Shown one piece after another: positions 44,101 to 52,248 of a stretch of DNA of 64,000 nt (position 1 is its first letter; each line of letters begins with the position of its first letter). Position numbers and translations under genes: made by a program. Source of the stretch: Acidobacteriaceae bacterium (lineage in GTDB: Bacteria > Acidobacteriota > Terriglobia > Terriglobales > Acidobacteriaceae); NCBI GenBank assembly GCA_030041515.1, contig JASHNS010000023.1, positions 1 through 64,000 on the forward strand, written 5' to 3'. The notes under the pieces are model-generated. The model made no database searches and was not told the origin of the DNA. It saw only the letters and a list, made by a program, of their open reading frames with translations.

Positions 44101-44660
44101 TGATCTTCGTTTCGCGCTCCGCCCATCCGCAAAGCTAAGTCGCTTAGCAAATCCCTGCGTCGATCTTCGAGCACCCGTTCCGTCGTTTCCAGAAGTGTGG
44201 CTAGCACCCCGCCCACTTTGCCGTTGTCATCCGGAATCGGGCCGATCGAAAATGCGAAGTAGACCTCTTCGAGGTAATTGTTGCGATTGAGAGGGGTCAA
44301 TTGGTCGGCCTGGGCACTGAATGGCTGACCCTGCGCCACGACCGTGTCGAACAGCTGCTTGGTGAATTCCCATAATTCAGAGACCACTACGCGTGAGCTT
44401 CGGCCGAGCGCCCAGGGGTGCTTCGCGCCCAAAGACGGCAGATAGGCATCGTTGTACAAATTGATGTAGTCTGGCCCCCAGCAGATGTTCATCGGATAGG
44501 CAGAGCCCAGCACGATTCGCACGCAGGTTCGCAGAGCTTGCGGCCATTGCTCCACCGGGCCAAGCGGCGTAGCCGACCAGTCGAGCGCGCGCATACGCGT
44601 GGCCATCTCGCCGTCGCCGGCGAACACTGATTCGGTCAGTTGCCTGTCGCTGGGGTTCAT
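41154..44660 (-). CDS. Hybrid sensor histidine kinase with two kinase cores
   Basis: The 1,168-residue protein has: an N-terminal PAS-like sensor (LDWSATPLGPVEQWPQALRT), a GAF-like domain (about 185-350), a first kinase core with VSHEFRTPLTLMLGPL (His about 373) and ATPase domain (LNLLSNAYKFTF; GIGIPEEHREHVFERF), a receiver (VLADDNADMRQYI, Asp in LVLADVMMPQLDG), a PAS domain (LNPDGTPDFVNRVWLEFAGQ), and a second kinase core (ASLAHEIKQPISGAITNANV; ISVSDSGVGLPP; GTGLGLRISRSI). The second core has a FixL/DctB-type HEIKQP H-box. No transmembrane spans, so it is cytosolic. Two kinases linked by a receiver suggest an internal relay that ends on the FixJ-type regulator encoded next door. Confidence 0.9.
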   Translation of the reverse strand: MNPSDRQLTESVFAGDGEMATRMRALDWSATPLGPVEQWPQALRTCVRIVLGSAYPMNICWGPDYINLYNDAYLPSLGAKHPWALGRSSRVVVSELWEFTKQLFDTVVAQGQPFSAQADQLTPLNRNNYLEEVYFAFSIGPIPDDNGKVGGVLATLLETTERVLEDRRRDLLSDLALRMGGARNEDQVWRVCAETFGKNCLSLPFAFLYEYRPSEHQAYLADASVETDEALRPPAIDCRTENLWRLDPVLAKDGVLVELGDRAAGVPVPNWPDHPKQACVLPIRLGDHSEPLGFLVAGIHPGRAFDDAYRQFVYRITEQITIGLTSARAYEQERQRAEALAELDRAKTAFFSNVSHEFRTPLTLMLGPLEEIQKEASERLTPERQELLVTVHRNGLRLLKLVNTLLDFSRIEAGRMQASYQPTDLATYTAEIASAFDSAMEYAGLRFTVECQPDTEPVYVDRDMWEKIVLNLLSNAYKFTFDGEVAVTLNQADGAVQLKVRDTGIGIPEEHREHVFERFHRIESTQARTYEGTGIGLALVQELVKLHGGTVRVESAVGTGSTFTVTIPCGTEHLPAEHNLAAQTLASTTIRAEAYVDDARQWSGNPARAVADVGTISQKASLAPSPEPPPAGQRELIVLADDNADMRQYIARLLSERYEVHAAADGLQALQATRRLRPALVLADVMMPQLDGFGLLRAIREDSTLAGTPVVLVSARAGEESRVEGLEADADDYLIKPFAARELLARVSANVKMSNLRRETAEREERMRSEAELEREKLRSSEERLAETGHLYGELQQANAELRLQVELLQQLPVSAWTLNPDGTPDFVNRVWLEFAGQTLDFIRSHPEAWMTAVHPEDREMAARSFWEGVHSGKSFAFETRSLRASDGTYRRHLQQAVVLRDAEGKVLKFVGTTTDIDDQKRAEEALRQSQSDLARINRVTTMGELAASLAHEIKQPISGAITNANVCLRKLGRDEPDLDEVRAGVTRIARDVQRTAEIIDRIRAQFERGTPSQQTLEVNEIIPETVALLRDEAVRYNVSIRTELAADLPQAFGDRLQLQQVLINLSINSIEAMKDVEGTREMVIKSQREENQQILISVSDSGVGLPPQAAEKIFDPFFTTKAHGTGLGLRISRSIIESHGGRLWAAGSSGRGATFQFTLPVNVADRS

Positions 44661-44943
44661 CCAAAATCCCTCGCCCCGGCAACGCGGAAAAGGCCTGCGT
44701 TCCGTGGGTTGATGAGTCCAGGGAGCCACCCGGCAAGCCGGATCAGGCCGGCGTTGGAATGCGATCCATGAAAGAACGTGGCACCAACGGGTCAGGACGA
44801 TGGCTCTGAGAAGTTCAGGGGAAACCTATGGGCCCAGTCGCCTCGAACATGCTGCTGGAGAGCGATGCCGAATTATACCGTGCGCTGAAACTGAAGGGTC
44901 AGCGGCGAACAGGCGTCCGGTTTGGCCGGTTTTCGGCATCCGG

Positions 44944-47900
44944 TCAGAAAGTAAATCGGCCAGTCAGCTGAATTTGGCGCGCGGTGCCGGCGGTGGTCAG
45001 AATTTGGCCTGCGTTATCGGCGAGATCACCCGCCGCATCCTTGAAGACCGCATCCCCGTTCCCTCCGAGGGAAAGCGCACTTTGTGTGTTACTCGGAACT
45101 CCAAAATTCGGACGGTTGAACAGGTTATAGGCTTCCACTCCAACCGTAAGCTTCCGTTCCTGATTGAATACAAAGTCTTTGTGCAGCGCTGGGTCGACCT
45201 CCGCGAACCCCGGCCCGCGCAGCATATTGCGCCCCGCATTGCCAAACTGGCCTGCAGGCGGAACAGCAAAAGCGCCTGGATTAAACCAGCAGGCCACCGT
45301 ACCCACCCTGGCCCCATTCGGGCAAATGCCTGCATAGGGGTTGCCGACAAGGTTAGGGCGTTCCGCAATGAGGAGCGACTGTACGTCGGCATTGTCAAAG
45401 GAGAGCATCGGGGTGAATGGAGGGCCGCTATCAACGCTGGCAATGATCGCGATCTGCCAGCCACCCAGGAGGGGTCCCGATCCAGGCAGCTGGTAAGCGG
45501 CATTAGCGGCAAAAGTGTGGCGAATGTCGAAGTCTGACCGGCCCCGGCTCCCTTTGCGATCGAAAAGGTTCTGGGATTCGGGAGGACCGTTCACAGAATC
45601 CACGAAAAAATCCACAGACGCATCATCCACGGAATGGGCGAATGTATACGACGCCTGCCAGAAAAGGTTTTGCGTATAGCGATTTGAAACGGAGACCTGA
45701 CCGGAGTTATAGAACGATTGCGCGTCTGTCAAAATCGTTGTCACAGGTGATGGCAGGTTTGGATTGTAGCGGTGGCCTAACGCCGGCTCAAAGGGGTTCT
45801 GCTCGCCCTGACGGGTGAGGTGGTTGCCGCGCGTCCCAAAGTATCCCGCGGTGAGGATCATGCCGCGCGCGAGTTCGCGTTCCACGTTGAGGTTGTATTG
45901 CATCACGTAGGGGAACTTCGGATAGTAAGTCATTGCGAAAGGATCAAGCGGCTGGGTCACTGCTGCGTTCTGCGGATTAAGGAACTGAGGGAAGACGAAC
46001 TCCTCCAGATCGAAGAACGGCGGCAGTAATCGGTCGAGACCATACGCCATTGCCGGGATCTGATCGCGATAGATGCCGAATCCGCTTCGCATCACAGTTT
46101 TGTCATTGCCCAGAACATTCCATGCAAAGCCTGCCTGAGGTGACAGAAGATCCAGCGGTGTCCCGGCAAATAGCTTGCCGACGGTTGGCGCGGAATCCAT
46201 CGCGGGGTTTGGCAAAGCGGAGAGCCGGCCGTGTACTTCGGTCGGATTGGAGTAGAAATCGTAGCGCAATCCAATATTTGCAGTGAAGCGGCTGTTGACT
46301 CGCACGAAGTCCTGGGCAAAACCTGACGCGACAATTTCCCGGTATCCGCGATCCGAATCGGCGTTCGATGGATTGACGCCAATGTACGCAAGCGGCGCCC
46401 CCTCAAGGAAAAACTCGAGGGCAGGATTGTCGCTGATTGCGGGCAGACCGAAGGCGGTCAGATCTTCGAATTCGTAAAGTCCGTTCACTCCGAAATCCAG
46501 CGTTGAGTTCAGATCGAGCCTTCGGAACTCGGCGCCGAGTTTCAAGTTGTGGCGGCCAATGATACGCGACAGTTGGTCCTGAACCTGATAAACGGTCGAA
46601 TAATCGCCCAGAGGAAATGCGGGGCTATTGCCCAGCAAACTGATGCCGGTGATGTCGATCATTCCGAACGCCCGATCAGGCAGCAACGAAATCGACAGGC
46701 CCGGATGCGTGTTATCGCTCGCAGAAGATGCAGTGGTCCGGTTGACACCGAAGCGCAACTCATTGAGCCATTCGGGGCCGAGTGCCGCACGGTCCTGAAC
46801 CGTCCCATACTGATTGCGCGCCAGATGTAGAGTCGGAAATCCCGGCAGGTAGGTGCCCGGCGGTGTTCCGACGTACGGCACCACGGAAGAACCGTCATCG
46901 ACGGTGTAGCGCACGAAGACCGAATGCGTATTGGAAAAGTTGTGGTCGATGCGGATCATACCGTGGTCCTCGCGGGTAGCGCCCTTGTCAGCCGTGATCA
47001 GCTCGCCAGTTCCATCTCCATTGTCCTCTCCATTCGAAGGAGGCATCAGATTGAGAAACTGTTGTACCTCGGGATTGATCGGAATGGCGGCGCATCCGCT
47101 TGAATACCCGCTGGTGCAGGCCGCCGATTTATTCGCAGAGGGCAAGAAACCTTCATGAGCGAGCGCATCAGGCGCCGTAGCAATTGCCGTGGATGCCTGG
47201 ACTTCGCGAAACCCCTCATAGTTGACGAAGAAGAAGGTGCGATTTCGCGACAACGGCCCTCCCATTCCAGCACCGAACTGATTGCGGACGAACGGGGGGA
47301 TCGGGTTGGCGCCCAAGTCAAAATAGTTCTTCGCGTCGAGCGACGCATCCCGATGCAATTCCCACATCGACCCGTGAAATTGGTTAGTGCCCGACTTGGT
47401 GATCATGTCGATCACGGCGCCACCATGGCCGCCGTACTCTGCGTTGAAGGTCTGCGTCAGAACGCGGACCTCCGACAACTCGTTCAGGCCGAGAAAAAAT
47501 CCTGAAGCGCCCGCCGGCGAAAAGCCCCAGACCGGATCGGTCGCATCCATACCATCGATCAATACGTTCGTCATACTGGGACGGATACCATTAATCGCCA
47601 CTTGCGCTGTCTTACCACTCGAAAGCAAAGAGGGCGCGCTGCTGGGATCAGGAGCGACTCCAGGCTCCAGCGCTACCGCACTGAACAGATCCTGATTATT
47701 GAGAGGCAGATTCGCCAGGCTCTGCTCTGCCACGAGTCCGCTGACAGTTGAGGTCGTACTGTCGATGCCGCTGGCGTTCGCGTTGACCGTTACCTGCTGC
47801 CGCAGGTCGCCCACGGTCAGTGAGAAGTCGATGACCGACTCAGAACCCGAAACGAGCGCAACACCTTCGCGAACCTGTGCCTGGAATCCCTGCTCTTCGG

Positions 47901-48213
47901 CGCGAATGGTGTAGGTTCCCGGCGGCAGGCCGGAGAAGTGATATATGCCTGCCGTGTCAGTCGCGGTGTTCCGCTCCAATCCGGTTCCCTGGTTGACGAT
48001 GACAACTCTGGCTCGAAGAATAACGGCGCCGTTCTTATCCGTAATTGTGCCCGAGACGGCAGCAAGCTGCGATTGCGACCATGCACACGTTGGGAGCAGG
48101 GCAAGCCACAGGATGAAGAGCAAGCGCGTTGCCGAAGCGAAGAAGCGCACAAAGTCGCAGACAGACGCACAGCGTCGCCCTGGCGAGAGAGATTGGTCAG
48201 GTGCTCTCCTCAT
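44944..48213 (-). CDS. TonB-dependent-receptor-like outer-membrane protein (acidobacterial Oar-type)
   Basis: The roughly 1,089-residue protein has an N-terminal signal segment (LLFILWLALLPTCAWSQS), a carboxypeptidase-regulatory domain (AAVSGTITDKNGAVILRARV, FSGLPPGTYTIRAEEQGF), a plug-like domain (NGIRPSMTNVLIDGMDATDP) and a long barrel ending in GRFTF. The ATG 48213 puts the signal peptide near the start; the frame continues to 48372 without a credible site. This is the Oar/CarboxypepD_reg-TBDT type abundant in Acidobacteriota for polysaccharide or large-substrate uptake. A 17-base operator-like sequence lies 190 bases upstream and has a twin before the divergent receiver gene. Confidence 0.88.
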   Translation of the reverse strand: MRRAPDQSLSPGRRCASVCDFVRFFASATRLLFILWLALLPTCAWSQSQLAAVSGTITDKNGAVILRARVVIVNQGTGLERNTATDTAGIYHFSGLPPGTYTIRAEEQGFQAQVREGVALVSGSESVIDFSLTVGDLRQQVTVNANASGIDSTTSTVSGLVAEQSLANLPLNNQDLFSAVALEPGVAPDPSSAPSLLSSGKTAQVAINGIRPSMTNVLIDGMDATDPVWGFSPAGASGFFLGLNELSEVRVLTQTFNAEYGGHGGAVIDMITKSGTNQFHGSMWELHRDASLDAKNYFDLGANPIPPFVRNQFGAGMGGPLSRNRTFFFVNYEGFREVQASTAIATAPDALAHEGFLPSANKSAACTSGYSSGCAAIPINPEVQQFLNLMPPSNGEDNGDGTGELITADKGATREDHGMIRIDHNFSNTHSVFVRYTVDDGSSVVPYVGTPPGTYLPGFPTLHLARNQYGTVQDRAALGPEWLNELRFGVNRTTASSASDNTHPGLSISLLPDRAFGMIDITGISLLGNSPAFPLGDYSTVYQVQDQLSRIIGRHNLKLGAEFRRLDLNSTLDFGVNGLYEFEDLTAFGLPAISDNPALEFFLEGAPLAYIGVNPSNADSDRGYREIVASGFAQDFVRVNSRFTANIGLRYDFYSNPTEVHGRLSALPNPAMDSAPTVGKLFAGTPLDLLSPQAGFAWNVLGNDKTVMRSGFGIYRDQIPAMAYGLDRLLPPFFDLEEFVFPQFLNPQNAAVTQPLDPFAMTYYPKFPYVMQYNLNVERELARGMILTAGYFGTRGNHLTRQGEQNPFEPALGHRYNPNLPSPVTTILTDAQSFYNSGQVSVSNRYTQNLFWQASYTFAHSVDDASVDFFVDSVNGPPESQNLFDRKGSRGRSDFDIRHTFAANAAYQLPGSGPLLGGWQIAIIASVDSGPPFTPMLSFDNADVQSLLIAERPNLVGNPYAGICPNGARVGTVACWFNPGAFAVPPAGQFGNAGRNMLRGPGFAEVDPALHKDFVFNQERKLTVGVEAYNLFNRPNFGVPSNTQSALSLGGNGDAVFKDAAGDLADNAGQILTTAGTARQIQLTGRFTF

Positions 48214-48401
48214 GTCCAGACAGACTCTCTTGCAATCGTTCCCGCGGGTTTGGCCCAAAATCGCGCTTTTGTTTGCTAGACAATCCAGGCTAAGGGGAAG
48301 AGAAAACGTTCGTTCCGCATTCTTTGTGGCGCGGGCATTCCCAAGCAGTGCTTCCTGCGCTGCTTCAAACAAGATATTGTTGAGCAGCCCAGGGCACTAT
48401 T

Positions 48402-48419
48402 GTACTTTAGTATCGGTAC
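48402..48419 (-). promoter_or_regulatory. AATAC/GTATT-type operator candidate before the TonB receptor
   Basis: On the minus strand: GTACCGATACTAAAGTAC. It shares 16 of the first 17 positions with the plus-strand site at 48590. The core RATAC-TAAA-GTA is the N4-spaced palindrome type also seen in the recurring element. It lies 190 bases before the receptor start. Confidence 0.6.
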
Positions 48420-48589
48420 GGCCGGATCAGACTTGCAGGGGCGGGGCTCAGCTTGCCATTCAACCGTAGAAAGCGACAATGACGGGCTGGCCCCAGCTGA
48501 CGAGGGTCACGGGGTCACATTCGCCTCGCGATTCCGTGCCGCACGTGGATTAGGTCAGGGGAAACCTCTGGGGAGCTGAGGCACCAAAG

Positions 48590-48610
48590 GTACCAATACT
48601 AAAGTATTAG
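48590..48610 (+). promoter_or_regulatory. AATAC/GTATT-type operator candidate before the receiver pair
   Basis: Plus strand: GTACCAATACTAAAGTATT followed by AG, with the perfect arms AATAC-TAAA-GTATT. It lies 214 bases before the receiver gene. No gene is visible between 48214 and 48823. Confidence 0.6.
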
Positions 48611-48823
48611 TGGGAATCGCACGGCGCATCTGTCGTGATATTGTTGCGTCAACTGATCGCCTCGAAGAGACTCTATCAGCAGCGTTGTTGATGTGCTGCC
48701 CGGACAAAAAGGGATTACGCGAGATCGGAGCGCATCGACTTCCTCAGACAACGCTAATCTCTCGGAGATGTCTTTTTGCGTTGGCTGTGAATTTCGCTCT
48801 AGCGGAGGCGCGAGCGTTTCTTG

Positions 48824-49195
48824 ATGAAAAAACAATTGCTAATTTCAGTAGTCGACGACGACGAGTCAGTTCGCGAATCGGTGCCGGAACTATTGAAGGA
48901 ACTGGGATTCAATGCCCGTACGTTTTCCTCGGGAATGGAGTTCCTGGCCTCCGATGCTCTTTTGCAGTCGAGCTGCCTGATCCTCGACGTCGCAATGCCG
49001 GCGATGCCGGGGCCCGAACTCTTCCGCGAACTTCGCCGTCGCAACCTGAGTATTCCGGTTGTCTTCGTTACCGCTCGCAAGGACGAAGCCGTGCGAACGC
49101 GATTGCTCAATGACGGAGCAGTCGAATGTTTATTCAAGCCCTTCAACGATACAGACTTGTTGCGGGCGTTGGATAAGGCCGTTGGCGACAAATGA
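48824..49195 (+). CDS. Stand-alone receiver-domain protein
   Basis: The 123-residue receiver has SVVDDDESVRESVPELL, phospho-acceptor Asp in CLILDVAMPAMPG, Thr in VFVTARKDEAV and Lys in CLFKPFNDTDLL. GGAGG lies some way upstream (about 13 bases before the ATG). The stop overlaps the next gene's first possible ATG (ATGA), so the two regulators are translationally coupled. An equivalent gene at 3240-3515 is decayed, with the same neighbour order. Confidence 0.88.
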   Translation: MKKQLLISVVDDDESVRESVPELLKELGFNARTFSSGMEFLASDALLQSSCLILDVAMPAMPGPELFRELRRRNLSIPVVFVTARKDEAVRTRLLNDGAVECLFKPFNDTDLLRALDKAVGDK

Positions 49196-49902
49196 TTGTC
49201 CGACACTCATGGCAGGTGGCTACAATGAACCAGACAAGCTTGTTCTGCGATGATGAGAGAACTCTACTCGTGCCAAACACCTCACCGACAGTATTTGTTG
49301 TGGATGACGATATCTCGGTCCGAGAGTCGCTGGAATTTCTGATTCGCGATGCAGGATGGCAAGTAGAAGCGTTCACGTCGGCTGAAGAATTCGTCAGCCG
49401 CCCACGTGACTTCAACCCAAGCTGCTTGGTCCTCGATATTTCGATGCCTGGGTTGAATGGACTCGAACTGCAGAAGCGAATCGCTGTGGAACGACCCGAC
49501 ATGCCCATTATCTTCCTCACCGGTAAGGCCGACATACCGATGACCGTACAGGCGATGAAGGCTGGCGCGGTAGAGTTCTTGACGAAACCCTTCAGCGACG
49601 GCACGCTTCTCTCCGCTGTCGGCAAAGCGCTCGCGCGGAGCACGGCTCTGACCGCCCGTGATGCTGAACGTCGCGCACTCAGGGCGCGGTATGGCCGCTT
49701 GAGTTCCCGTGAAAAAGAGGTGATGGCTTTGGTGGTCGTCGGAAAGGCCAATAAGGAGGTCGCTTCCGAGTTGGGCATAAGCGAGATCACCGTAAAAGCG
49801 CATCGAGGAAACATGATGCGAAAGATGGAGGCCGAGTCTTTGGCGGAATTGGTGAACCAAGCCGCACGACTGCGTCTACCGAGACGCGATCGGGAAACCT
49901 AG
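49192..49902 (+). CDS. FixJ-family response regulator
   Basis: The 236-residue regulator has receiver motifs VFVVDDDISVRESLEFLI, LVLDISMPGLNGLELQ, FLTGKADIPMTVQAMKAGAV and FLTKPFSDGTLL, then a LuxR-type HTH ([38 protein letters not shown]). An internal ATG at 49225 is an alternative start if the ATGA overlap with the preceding gene is not used. It is close to the FixJ-type product at 3530 (VDDDISVRESLE, ELQ.RIAVER.DMPIIF). No kinase gene adjoins it. Confidence 0.92.
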   Translation: MIVRHSWQVATMNQTSLFCDDERTLLVPNTSPTVFVVDDDISVRESLEFLIRDAGWQVEAFTSAEEFVSRPRDFNPSCLVLDISMPGLNGLELQKRIAVERPDMPIIFLTGKADIPMTVQAMKAGAVEFLTKPFSDGTLLSAVGKALARSTALTARDAERRALRARYGRLSSREKEVMALVVVGKANKEVASELGISEITVKAHRGNMMRKMEAESLAELVNQAARLRLPRRDRET

Positions 49903-49955
49903 AACATGGTCGCATCGCAAGGTCCCGCCCGGGGGCCCTTGGTACCGAAATCCTT

Positions 49956-50189
49956 TTAGCTGTCCTGAGTATCACGAGACACTGGAATCAGATGGACAAC
50001 CTGTTGAAACCTCACAGCCAGAACCGCTTTTTCCGCATCTCGCCGGCTTTGGAGTTGGCCTGTTGTCCCAATGATCTGCTTCTTATAGATTCGTCTTCCC
50101 GTGGTGTAGTCGTACCATCGGAAGACCCAGACGCCTGCACAGCTCTTCCTTTTCACTCTGAAGAGACTCCCCTGCTGAAATCTGCTCAT
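49956..50189 (-). pseudogene. Integrase N-terminal fragment (tyrosine recombinase)
   Basis: The 77-residue frame starts MSRFQQGSLFRVKRKSCAGV and continues WVFRWYDYTTGRRIYKKQII, GT..QLQSRRDAEKAV. This is the beginning of the Arm-DNA-binding domain of acidobacterial phage-type integrases (normally about 400 residues). It then stops, and the SAM-like and catalytic R-H-R-Y parts are absent nearby. It looks like what is left of an old mobile element. Confidence 0.7.
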
Positions 50190-50479
50190 GCCTTCTCCTT
50201 CCCTTCTTAATTGGTTGGCCTCCCCGGTTGGGAAGATACACTGCAGGATTGCTTGCCCCTCTTTTCGTCAGCGGGAGAGCCCGGTCGCTCCCGGCGCAGG
50301 CATCAGAGCCTCGACACTTGCGCCAATATGCATTGGCGCGATTTCCGTTGCACGGCCCACGATCGTGCCGACGTGGAAGCCCGCATGATTCCCGTACCGC
50401 GGCGGACGTACCTCTTGGAATACTGATGGCAATGGGACAGGCAGCGGACGAGTTCGTCCTACCTGTCGGATCGCTGAGC

Positions 50480-50700
50480 ATCGGAAGGTGAAATTCAGAG
50501 AGCGCACATCCCCTCGCCCACCGCGGGCGTTCAGGTCAAGATGCATCTGGATGTCCGAGACCACAGGGATCCTGTCGAACTGTTTGGCATACATGAATAC
50601 GCCAAGGTCATAGGGCGCGAGAAAACGGAGCGGTGGGCCATCGCCCGAAAGACGTTGCGGGATGCCTTGGACTCTGGATGATCTAAATGGGAGGCAACGC
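50480..50700 (-). pseudogene. Possible AbiEi-type antitoxin C-terminal remnant
   Basis: One minus-strand frame reads RLSGDGPPLRFLAPYDLGVF, MYAKQFDRIPVVSDIQMHLD, LNARGGRG; the LAPYDLGVF...VPVVSDIQ..LDL pattern recalls C-terminal domains of AbiEi-like (type IV toxin-antitoxin) proteins. The upstream part and the partner toxin are missing, and the frame carries on into unrelated sequence. Identification is from memory of the pattern and weak. Other sequence from 50190 to 50480 shows no gene. Confidence 0.35.
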
Positions 50701-51930
50701 CGCGCTGCTGACGCCGATTTGCTGTTTGGCGACGCTGTAACTGATCCAGAGAGTATTGCCGCTCTGCCAGAGGCCGGGATACTGGGCGCCGCCGCGCTGC
50801 CCGTTGGGAATGGCTGGTCTTCCGGAGAGACCCTGGCGAACAGCATAGACGTGTTCGATGGCTCCGGACGATCCGTTGAAGAGGGCAAGGTAGAGCGGGT
50901 CGCGCGGGACTCCGCCGGGGGTGCTGCGCGGGTTCCCGACCAGAGCGATGCGGCCGTCCGTGAGGCGGATCATGGCGGTTGAGGAAGGCGCGTTGGGTAT
51001 ATCCGTGCGGATCAGCGGAGACCAGGAGCTTCCTCCGTCGAAGGATTGCGAGGCATAGAGCCAGAAGACGTCGAAGCCGGAGGTGCAGCGCCAGAGACGG
51101 TAGAGGCGCATCCGGTTCGAGGAGAGATAGACGGTGGAAGGCTCGACGAAGTCGCCGGCTCCGTGCGGAGTATTGTTCTCGGTGGTGAAACCGGTCCAGG
51201 GCGAGTGACGATAACCGACCTGCGAGCCGCCCCAGACGCCGAGGTTATTGGCGTCGGTGAAGAGAGCGGGACCGAGCGTGGAATTGTATGGGTAAGTGGG
51301 ACGGCCGGGCAGCGGTTGATAGCCGGAGGCGGGGCTGACAAGAAAAGGCGCGCCGAGGGAGCCGTTGGGCCTGCAGCGGAGAGCGATCAGGGCGAGGCCG
51401 GTCTGGGTGTCGCCGGGGCCGGCTTTGGCATCGATGGCGGCGACAAGGTAGAGGTCGCGTTTGTAGCGAACGAAGGCGCGCGGGTAGGAGATGCGCATGC
51501 CGGGGAAGGTGTCGGTGGTGAAGGGGCTCTGCGGCGCCACCGCGACGATGGGTCCGGTGCTGGTGCGCCAGCCGTCGGCGCTGCTCGTGACTTCCGTGAT
51601 TTCTCCGCTCTGATCTTCTCCGGTGAGGTTGCCGCTGTATGCGACCCAGACGCGACCGCTGCCGTCGACGGCGACGCGGGTGTGGTGGTGGTAGCGCAGG
51701 CTGCGAAGATCGGCGAGCGAAGGCGACCGGCCGTCGGGAGCATCGACGGTGAAATTCCTGAGTGCGGGCGCGAATGGATAGGGACCGGTGAGCGGCGTGG
51801 AGCCCCAGTTGAGAGCCAAAGTGGATGCGGTCGAGGGGGCGTGGGCGGGCTGCACGCGGGCAGTGGCGCAGGCGACGCACAGGAGAAGCAGGGGGAGCAG
51901 CGAGGACGGCAGTGAAATCCGTTGTCCCAT
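50683..51930 (-). CDS. Exported BNR/Asp-box (sialidase-fold-like) protein
   Basis: The 415-residue protein has a signal peptide (LLPLLLLCVACATARVQPAH, with a Cys that could be lipidated, though the lipobox is imperfect) and beta-propeller type repeats: VAVDGSGRVWVAYSGNLTG, FVEPSTVYLSSNRMRLYRLW, an Asp-box SQSFDGGSSWSPLIRTD and LWISYSVAKQQ. It looks like a six-bladed propeller of the exo-sialidase fold; the catalytic Arg triad is not obvious, so enzyme activity is uncertain. ATG 51930 puts the signal at the N-terminus; the frame to 52155 is an unrelated in-frame lead. Confidence 0.65.
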   Translation of the reverse strand: MGQRISLPSSLLPLLLLCVACATARVQPAHAPSTASTLALNWGSTPLTGPYPFAPALRNFTVDAPDGRSPSLADLRSLRYHHHTRVAVDGSGRVWVAYSGNLTGEDQSGEITEVTSSADGWRTSTGPIVAVAPQSPFTTDTFPGMRISYPRAFVRYKRDLYLVAAIDAKAGPGDTQTGLALIALRCRPNGSLGAPFLVSPASGYQPLPGRPTYPYNSTLGPALFTDANNLGVWGGSQVGYRHSPWTGFTTENNTPHGAGDFVEPSTVYLSSNRMRLYRLWRCTSGFDVFWLYASQSFDGGSSWSPLIRTDIPNAPSSTAMIRLTDGRIALVGNPRSTPGGVPRDPLYLALFNGSSGAIEHVYAVRQGLSGRPAIPNGQRGGAQYPGLWQSGNTLWISYSVAKQQIGVSSAALPPI

Positions 51931-52248
51931 GAAGAAGAGGTTTATCACGGTGGGGGAGCGTTTGACGCGTCGGCTGGGCTTGATGGTGGGACTGTGCGAG
52001 TGTACACATCCTTCCCGACCCGGAGCGTCTGACACTGCCAGCCTCTCGAGGATGAGCTGAAGACGCCAATCCCGCGCCAGCTTAGCCTGGTTCGCCCGGA
52101 TCGCCTTTTTGAGATCGCTGAGCGCGGCGGGTACCAGCTGAACCTCGAAGGTCACCAGGCCATGCAGTGCGCGATCGATATGCGCGCGCCAATGACGGAA
52201 CGAAAGTGGCAGGAGAGTAATACTGAGTCCTGCCTTTTTCGGCGACGG
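51931..52248. other. Gap after the second efflux operon with an unidentified in-frame segment
   Basis: Just after the DHA2 gene stop (52249), the same minus frame stays open and codes about 60 residues with a protein-like pattern (HWRAHIDRALHGLV, QLVPAALSDLKKAI, WRLQLILERLAV). No good start codon or ribosome site is seen, and I do not know a family. It may be the rest of a decayed gene. Confidence 0.3.

Noticed and set aside
44800-45537. A plus-strand reading frame across the 3' end of the TonB-receptor gene
   Set aside because: Antisense to the barrel-coding region; no start signal or domain.
51046-51915. A 289-codon plus-strand frame opposite the propeller protein
   Set aside because: Gly/Val/Glu/Arg-rich shadow of the minus-strand gene, which has a signal peptide and an Asp-box.
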